From: CAVXEH01 sp963805305
Lineage (GTDB): Bacteria; Chloroflexota; Limnocylindria; QHBO01
DNA: 64,000 bases
Direction: 5' to 3'
Assembly (NCBI GenBank): GCA_963805305.1
Contig: CAWDTM010000003.1
Span: 620,001 to 684,000 of the forward strand
Part shown: positions 59,927 through 64,000 of the stretch, in pieces
Layout: every line of letters begins with the position of its first letter
How positions within the stretch are numbered: the stretch's first letter is position 1
The notes under the pieces: generated by a model
Database searches by the model: none
Told to the model about the DNA's origin: nothing
The model's input: the letters and a program-made list of their open reading frames with translations, nothing else
Translations under genes and position numbers: made by a program

Positions 59927-61535
59927 AGACCGGTGCCGGAGTCTGCGTGGCCGGCTGGGCCGGCCGCTCCGGGCGGGCACCGACGACGATGGCCGGGATG
60001 AGGGTCGCCACCGCGACTCCCAGGGCGATCGCGAGCACGAGGCGCAGCACGTCGGCTGCCTCGGTCCGGGACCATCGCTCCAGGAGGTCGGTCAGCAGGA
60101 GCGAGGCACGCGGATCCACGCCCACGAACTCGGGGTGGCCAAGGCTGCGCACCAGGGCGTCGCGGCGAGCCGGGTCGTCGATCAGCGCGGTGAGCTCGTC
60201 GATGCGGCTCTGGCCGATGCTGGTCAGCAGGGCCAGCCCCACGCTCATCCCCACCGTGCGCGTGATCTGCAGCAGGGCACTGGCGACGCCGTAGGCGGTG
60301 GACCCTGCCGCCGCCACAGCGGCGGTGGCCCTTGGTGAGACCGTCAGGCCGAACCCCGCGCCGAAGATCGCGAGATCCCGCACCAGGCGGGCGAGATCGG
60401 TGCCCGTTCCCCAGTCGAGGGTCCACCACAGCGCGAGCGCGGTCATCGCCACGCCAAGCACGGTCACCGGTCGTTCGCCGCTGACCGCGGTGACCAGGCC
60501 TCCGACGATGGCGCCCGCCGCGATCGCCACCGTCAGCGCGCTGAGCGCGACGGCAGATTCCTCCGCTCCACCGTTGAGGACCCGGTTCACGAAGACCGGT
60601 CCGCCGATGATGGCGGTGGCCAGGGTGTACCCGGTCAGCAGGCTCACCGCGTTGGCGGCCGAGAACGGCCGGCTCGCGAAGAGGCGGGGGTCCACGAGCG
60701 GCGCCCGTGATCGGCGCTCGAAGACGACGAAGACCAGCAGGCCAAGGCCCGCCGCGCCCAGGCCGGCCAGCACGATCGGGTCGCCCCAGCCGCGCGATCC
60801 CGCCTCGCTCAAGGCGCCGATGCCGGCCACCAGCGCCACGGACGCGACGAGGGCACCCACGAGGTCCAGGCCGCCGGGATGGCGCGGCGTCTCGATACCG
60901 CCAGCGACGACGTAGATGGCGAGCAGGGTGAGGATCGCGATGGGGACGTTGAGCAGGAAGATCCACTGCCACGGATGGATGGTCAGCCCCGGGATGGGAA
61001 GGCTGACGTTCAGCAGCACCCACGCGCCGTAGGCCGGCCCGACGGCCATGCCCACGAAGGTCGCCGCCCCCTCGACCCCCAGGGCCACCGCCCGCGTCCG
61101 GCCGCCGAAGATGTGTGCTGCGATGGTCAGCGAGAGAGGAACCATAGCCCCGCCACCAAGACCCTGGACGGTGCGCCAGCCGATGAGCCAGGCGATCCCG
61201 CCGTCGGAGCCCGCCAGCGGGGCCAGGCCGCTCCCCAGGCTTCCTGCCGCGAACAGGAGCAGTGCCACGAGGTACAGCCTGCGGGCGCCCCACAGGTCGG
61301 CGGCCCGTCCGGCGAGTGGCATGGCAACCACGAAGGCGACGAGGTAGGCGTTCACGATCCACGACGCCCGCGAGAGATCGCTCCAGCCGCCGAAGTCGGC
61401 GACGATCGACGGGAGGGCGATGGCAACCACCATGAGCTCGGCCCCGGCGATGAGGACCCCCAGAGAGACGGTGACCAGGACCGCCCAGGCCGCGGCCGGG
61501 TGGAGGTCGACGGTCGGACGGTCGGTGGCTGTCAC
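59898..61535 (-). CDS. MFS transporter of the DHA2 (14-helix) drug exporter type
   Basis: 545 residues. AWAVLVTVSLGVLIAGAELM, IVNAYLVAFVVAMPLAGRAA (motif A: GRAADLWGARRLYL), IGWRTVQGLGGGAMVPLSL and a central pair of extra helices are those of EmrB/QacA-type exporters. Substrate unknown. The GTG start overlaps the stop of the membrane protein gene upstream (GTGA), so it belongs to an operon led by the ABC-like genes. Confidence 0.9.
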   Translation of the reverse strand: MTATDRPTVDLHPAAAWAVLVTVSLGVLIAGAELMVVAIALPSIVADFGGWSDLSRASWIVNAYLVAFVVAMPLAGRAADLWGARRLYLVALLLFAAGSLGSGLAPLAGSDGGIAWLIGWRTVQGLGGGAMVPLSLTIAAHIFGGRTRAVALGVEGAATFVGMAVGPAYGAWVLLNVSLPIPGLTIHPWQWIFLLNVPIAILTLLAIYVVAGGIETPRHPGGLDLVGALVASVALVAGIGALSEAGSRGWGDPIVLAGLGAAGLGLLVFVVFERRSRAPLVDPRLFASRPFSAANAVSLLTGYTLATAIIGGPVFVNRVLNGGAEESAVALSALTVAIAAGAIVGGLVTAVSGERPVTVLGVAMTALALWWTLDWGTGTDLARLVRDLAIFGAGFGLTVSPRATAAVAAAGSTAYGVASALLQITRTVGMSVGLALLTSIGQSRIDELTALIDDPARRDALVRSLGHPEFVGVDPRASLLLTDLLERWSRTEAADVLRLVLAIALGVAVATLIPAIVVGARPERPAQPATQTPAPVFRRPDPPPR

Positions 61536-62230
61536 AGGTCGACGCGGGACAGGGCGGCAGCTGCCGCGGCGAGCACCACCCCGGTTGCTGCCAGCGCCGT
61601 TCCCATGGCCTGCAGTCCGTCGGAGAAGGGCCGCTGCAACGTCTGGGCATTGGCGAGAAGTCCCAGGCCGGCAGCCGGAAGAACCGGCGGCTCGACGACG
61701 ACGACCAGGCCGGTTCCGAGGAGCGCCGCGGTGACGACCATCGCGAGGATGGCGGCGGGGATCGGCCGCAGCAGGGTGCCGGCCAGGAGCGCCACGGCAA
61801 GGCCCTCGACGGCGGTGGACGCCGCGGCCGTAACGAGCGCCGCGAAGGCGGGCCCGTCCATGGGCGGTGCCGAGGGGCTGCCCACGACGATCCAGCCGAG
61901 AAGGCCCGAGACGGCCAGCCCCACGACCAGTGGCAGCGCGAGCGACACGAACCAGGTCAGCAGCGCGGCCGAGCGCGGCACGGAGCGAACGGCGAGCCAT
62001 GCGAGCCGTCCCGTGCGCCGCTCCGTGGCAAGCGCCACGGCGCCAATCCCCGCGCCGGCGATCCCCGCGCCGGCGATGCCACCCGCAAGGAGTGCCTGTC
62101 CGTCGGCGAGGGAGGCTCGCACGGCGGTGGCGAGCAGCCCGCCAACCAGGCCGAGCGCCAGCAGGGCCAGGAAGCGGAAGCTGATCCACAGCTCCCGAAC
62201 GGCCATCCAGGTCAGCGTCCCGCCCCGCAT
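61532..62230 (-). CDS. Membrane protein, probable ABC-2-type permease partner
   Basis: 232 residues and six hydrophobic segments: VRELWISFRFLALLALGLVG, LAGGIAGAGIAGAGIGAVAL, WFVSLALPLVVGLAVSGLLG, AALVTAAASTAVEGLAVALL, AILAMVVTAALLGTGLVVVV and AMGTALAATGVVLAAAAAAL. The size, the layout and the position directly after an ABC-like gene suggest a permease subunit. Start overlaps the upstream stop (TGATG) and the stop overlaps the MFS start. Confidence 0.72.
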   Translation of the reverse strand: MRGGTLTWMAVRELWISFRFLALLALGLVGGLLATAVRASLADGQALLAGGIAGAGIAGAGIGAVALATERRTGRLAWLAVRSVPRSAALLTWFVSLALPLVVGLAVSGLLGWIVVGSPSAPPMDGPAFAALVTAAASTAVEGLAVALLAGTLLRPIPAAILAMVVTAALLGTGLVVVVEPPVLPAAGLGLLANAQTLQRPFSDGLQAMGTALAATGVVLAAAAAALSRVDL

Positions 62231-63048
62231 CAGGCGCTCACCCGGTCGGCGCCGGGTCGATCCCGGGCGCGCTCACGCTGCCGCTGGTCGGCCAGCGCCG
62301 CGATGCCGCGATGCGAGAGCGGCAGCCGCCGCAGCTCCAGGTCGAGGACGGATGCATGCACGGCGACCCGGCCACCACGGAGCAGCGCGACCTGGTTCAC
62401 GCTGCCCGTCTCGCTGGCGGGGTAGCGGCTCGCGAGCAGCACGGTCCGTCGCTCACCCGGCAGGCGCAGCAGGTGCACGCGCTCGTCCGGATCCACGGCC
62501 CGCAGCGGCTCGTCGAGGAGGACGACTTCGGGGTCACCCAGGAGGGCCGCGGCCATGGCCGTCCGCTGAAGGTGGGCCAGGCCAATGCGCCGCATGGGCC
62601 GATCGAGATGGACTCCCAGGCCCCAGCGGTCCACCGCCTCGCGGATGCGGCGACGGGCGGTCACCGCGTCGAGGAGCGCGAGCCGGGCGGCAAGGTCCAG
62701 CGTCTCCGCCGCCGACATCCACGGGTAGAGGCCTGTCTCGGGTCCCACGAAGGCGATGCGTCGGCCCCAGCCCTGCGGCGACGCATCCGGTCGCGCGAGC
62801 CCGGCGATCCGGATCCGGCCCCCGTCGCGATGGGCGAGCCCGGCGAGGACCCGCAGCAGCAGGGATCCGGCAGCGTCCGGTTCGGCCGCCACGAGCAGAC
62901 GAGCCCCGACCGCGACGGTGAGATCAACCCCCTCCAGCCCCGACCCGGCCCCGCCGCGCCGGCGCACCCGTTCACAGACGACCGCTGCCGGGTGCAGGAG
63001 CCGGACCGCCCGAGACGACCACAGGGCGTCCGGCGTTGAGCTCGTCAC
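62230..63048 (-). CDS. Degenerate ABC-transporter ATPase-like protein
   Basis: 272 residues in the order of an ABC ATPase. The Walker A, normally GxxGxGKST, is AEPDAAGSL (55-63), with no lysine. The region where LSGGQ should occur is RIGLAHLQRTAMAAALLG. Walker B is intact (VVLLDEPLRAVDPDE). The H-loop histidine is absent (LLASRYPASE). It is therefore probably unable to hydrolyse ATP in the normal way. The GTG at 63048 is preferred since a -10 box ends seven bases before it. It leads a three-gene operon with a permease and an MFS exporter. Confidence 0.75.
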   Translation of the reverse strand: MTSSTPDALWSSRAVRLLHPAAVVCERVRRRGGAGSGLEGVDLTVAVGARLLVAAEPDAAGSLLLRVLAGLAHRDGGRIRIAGLARPDASPQGWGRRIAFVGPETGLYPWMSAAETLDLAARLALLDAVTARRRIREAVDRWGLGVHLDRPMRRIGLAHLQRTAMAAALLGDPEVVLLDEPLRAVDPDERVHLLRLPGERRTVLLASRYPASETGSVNQVALLRGGRVAVHASVLDLELRRLPLSHRGIAALADQRQRERARDRPGADRVSA

Positions 63049-63055
63049 GCCCGGG

Positions 63056-63064
63056 ACTCTAGCA
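63056..63064 (-). promoter_or_regulatory. Extended -10 promoter for leaderless ABC-like operon
   Basis: Minus strand TGCTAGAGT; the hexamer TAGAGT ends seven bases before the GTG at 63048. The match to TGCTAGACT at the sortase-like gene and nuoA is close. Confidence 0.55.
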
Positions 63065-63114
63065 CGGCCCCGCGCCGATACGGCCACCCGCGAGGGCCGA
63101 GGTCCGGCGCGGTA

Positions 63115-63157
63115 TTGACGCCGGCTCCGACGACTCGTAACATAAGCGACGGCTTAT
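63115..63157 (+). promoter_or_regulatory. arsR promoter and operator
   Basis: TTGACG (63115-63120), a 17-base spacer and TAACAT (63138-63143) form the best sigma-70 type promoter of the window. ATAAGC (63142-63147) and GCTTAT (63152-63157) are an inverted repeat overlapping the -10, in AT-rich DNA, as expected for an autoregulating ArsR site. Confidence 0.7.
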
Positions 63158-63190
63158 ATAAATTCCCGTTTCATAAAGAGTTGCTTGCGC

Positions 63191-63556
63191 ATGACCGTTC
63201 ACGCAGAGCTTCCGGCCCACCGCGACCTCCGACGCCTACGCACCCTCTACCGGGCGCTGGGCGACGAGACGCGGCTGCGGGTGATTGGGCTGCTGGCGGA
63301 GCTTGGACCCATGCCGGTCACGGAGCTCTCCTCGCATGTCGGCCTCTCGCAGCCGCTCATCAGCTGGCACCTGCGCATCCTGCGGGTCGCCGGGGTGATC
63401 GACACGGATCGCCAGGGCCGCACCGTGATCTGCCGGCTGCGCCTCGCGGCGTTCGAGGAGCTTCGGGAGGCGGAGGGTCGGCTCATCGGCGGCACGTCGG
63501 GCATCGGGGTCGCTGAGCGGCCTCCGGCAGGAGGGGAGGTGGCGGATGTCCACTAG
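63191..63556 (+). CDS. ArsR-family transcriptional regulator
   Basis: 121 residues with a winged helix: YRALGDETRLRVIGLLAELG, PVTELSSHVGLSQPLISWHL (helix-turn-helix), ILRVAGVIDTDRQGRTVICR (wing). There is no ELCVCD-type metal motif and no cysteine in the recognition helix, so it may not be a metal sensor. A TTG two codons upstream is also in frame. Its last 11 bases overlap the phosphatidyltransferase gene, so it may control lipid synthesis or only share the transcript. Confidence 0.88.
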   Translation: MTVHAELPAHRDLRRLRTLYRALGDETRLRVIGLLAELGPMPVTELSSHVGLSQPLISWHLRILRVAGVIDTDRQGRTVICRLRLAAFEELREAEGRLIGGTSGIGVAERPPAGGEVADVH

Positions 63557-64000
63557 CCGGGAGCAGGCGCAGGACCTCGCGCGCGGCGGCTCGCTCGTCC
63601 CGCCGTGGATCAAGGACGCGACACGGTCGGTCCTGGCACCCATCGTGCGGATGGCGCTGCGGCTGCACATCACGCCGAACACCGTGACGGTGATCGGGTT
63701 CTTCATCGTGATCGTCGCGGCGGTGGTGATCGGCTTCGGCGGGCTGGTGGCCGGCGCGGTGATCCTCACCGCCGGCTCACTGCTCGACGCGGTCGACGGC
63801 GCCCTCGCCCGGGCGACCGGGGGCGAGACCGCCTTCGGGAGCTTCCTGGACTCGACGCTCGATCGCGCGGCAGAGGCGATCCTCTACATGGGCGTTGCCG
63901 CCTACTTCCTTGGCGGGGCGTCGCCGACCTGGCCCGTCATCGCCGCGCTCGTGGCGCTGGCCGGCTCGTTCATGGTCAGCTACGCCCGGGCCCGTGCCGA
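63546..64000 (+). CDS. CDP-alcohol phosphatidyltransferase (partial, runs off the window)
   Basis: At least 151 residues. The family signature D-G-x2-A-R-x8-G-x3-D-x3-D is complete, spanning DAVDGALARATGG to SFLDSTLDRA, and is followed and preceded by membrane helices (TVTVIGFFIVIVAAVVIGFG). Such enzymes attach an alcohol such as glycerol phosphate or inositol phosphate to CDP-diacylglycerol. The signature resembles PgsA/PIP-synthase types, but substrate cannot be set from half the protein. GGGAGG inside arsR serves as ribosome site. Confidence 0.9.
   Translation, partial: MSTSREQAQDLARGGSLVPPWIKDATRSVLAPIVRMALRLHITPNTVTVIGFFIVIVAAVVIGFGGLVAGAVILTAGSLLDAVDGALARATGGETAFGSFLDSTLDRAAEAILYMGVAAYFLGGASPTWPVIAALVALAGSFMVSYARARA

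Noticed and set aside
60879..62921. 680-residue plus-strand frame across the MFS, permease and ABC-like genes
   Set aside because: Antisense to three overlapping minus-strand genes with clear membrane helices and a Walker B motif.

Overview
The window is a GC-rich, gene-dense chromosomal segment with no rRNA, insertion sequence, phage or CRISPR array. Gene content suggests an aerobic bacterium, most likely a monoderm, and I infer Chloroflexota (perhaps the Limnocylindria/Ellin6529 side) with modest confidence. The grounds are lipoproteins and a sortase-like protein, a PdxS/PdxT vitamin B6 pathway, a c-di-AMP receptor (DarA type) close to tmk, a YSHP-type haem-copper oxidase, and a Ycf45-like AAA-R3H protein. 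Start codons are varied: ATG, GTG, TTG and, in three genes, what looks like CTG. Several genes seem to be transcribed as leaderless mRNAs from extended -10 promoters.

Layout. 0-4.8 kb: end of a cytochrome c oxidase operon (coxB-coxA-coxC), facing a CtaG-like assembly factor and an aldolase-family PLP enzyme. 5.3-7.7 kb: lipoprotein, propeller-bearing anti-sigma and ECF sigma factor. 8.0-11 kb: tRNA-Thr, a HesB-like protein without cysteines, endonuclease III and glycerate kinase. 11-15.4 kb: PAS-GAF-EAL phosphodiesterase and an M28 peptidase lipoprotein. 15.5-19.6 kb: glucosylglycerate-type compatible solute genes (a double-USP-GpgS fusion and a GT78-like synthase) and a degenerate DNA ligase homologue. 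19.7-27.6 kb: MarR plus ClC transporter, DEAD-box helicase, GalE, a DeoC-like pseudoenzyme, a tRNA nucleotidyltransferase and an HNH nuclease. 27.8-36.8 kb: pdxST, GNAT, AAA-R3H, tmk, membrane proteins, DarA, DinB-like.

36.9-56.8 kb holds complex I in two blocks, nuoABCDH plus three unusual Fe-S/flavin genes, then nuoJKLMN. They are separated by a HAD phosphatase and a second ECF sigma/propeller anti-sigma pair. The membrane arm and the quinone module (A, B, C, D, H, J-N) look ordinary. The electron-input end does not. NuoI appears split: its first Fe-S motif is fused to a NuoE-like domain that has lost two cluster cysteines, and a motif like its second lies at the C-terminus of another protein. 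NuoF lacks one N3 cysteine and the acidic NADH loop. In the place of NuoG stands a protein in which a GltD/NfnB-like FAD-NAD(P)H oxidoreductase sits between the NuoG-like [2Fe-2S] and [4Fe-4S] domains. This looks like a remodelled complex I with a different, perhaps NADPH-using, electron entry and is the most interesting system here.

56.8-64 kb: trehalose synthesis (otsA, otsB), a sortase-like protein with Ser in place of Cys, an MFS exporter, an ABC-like pair whose ATPase has lost its Walker A lysine, an ArsR regulator and the start of a CDP-alcohol phosphatidyltransferase. Another theme is pseudoenzymes: DeoC-like, DNA-ligase-like, ABC-ATPase-like, HesB-like and sortase-like proteins all keep their fold signature but lack key catalytic or ligand residues.
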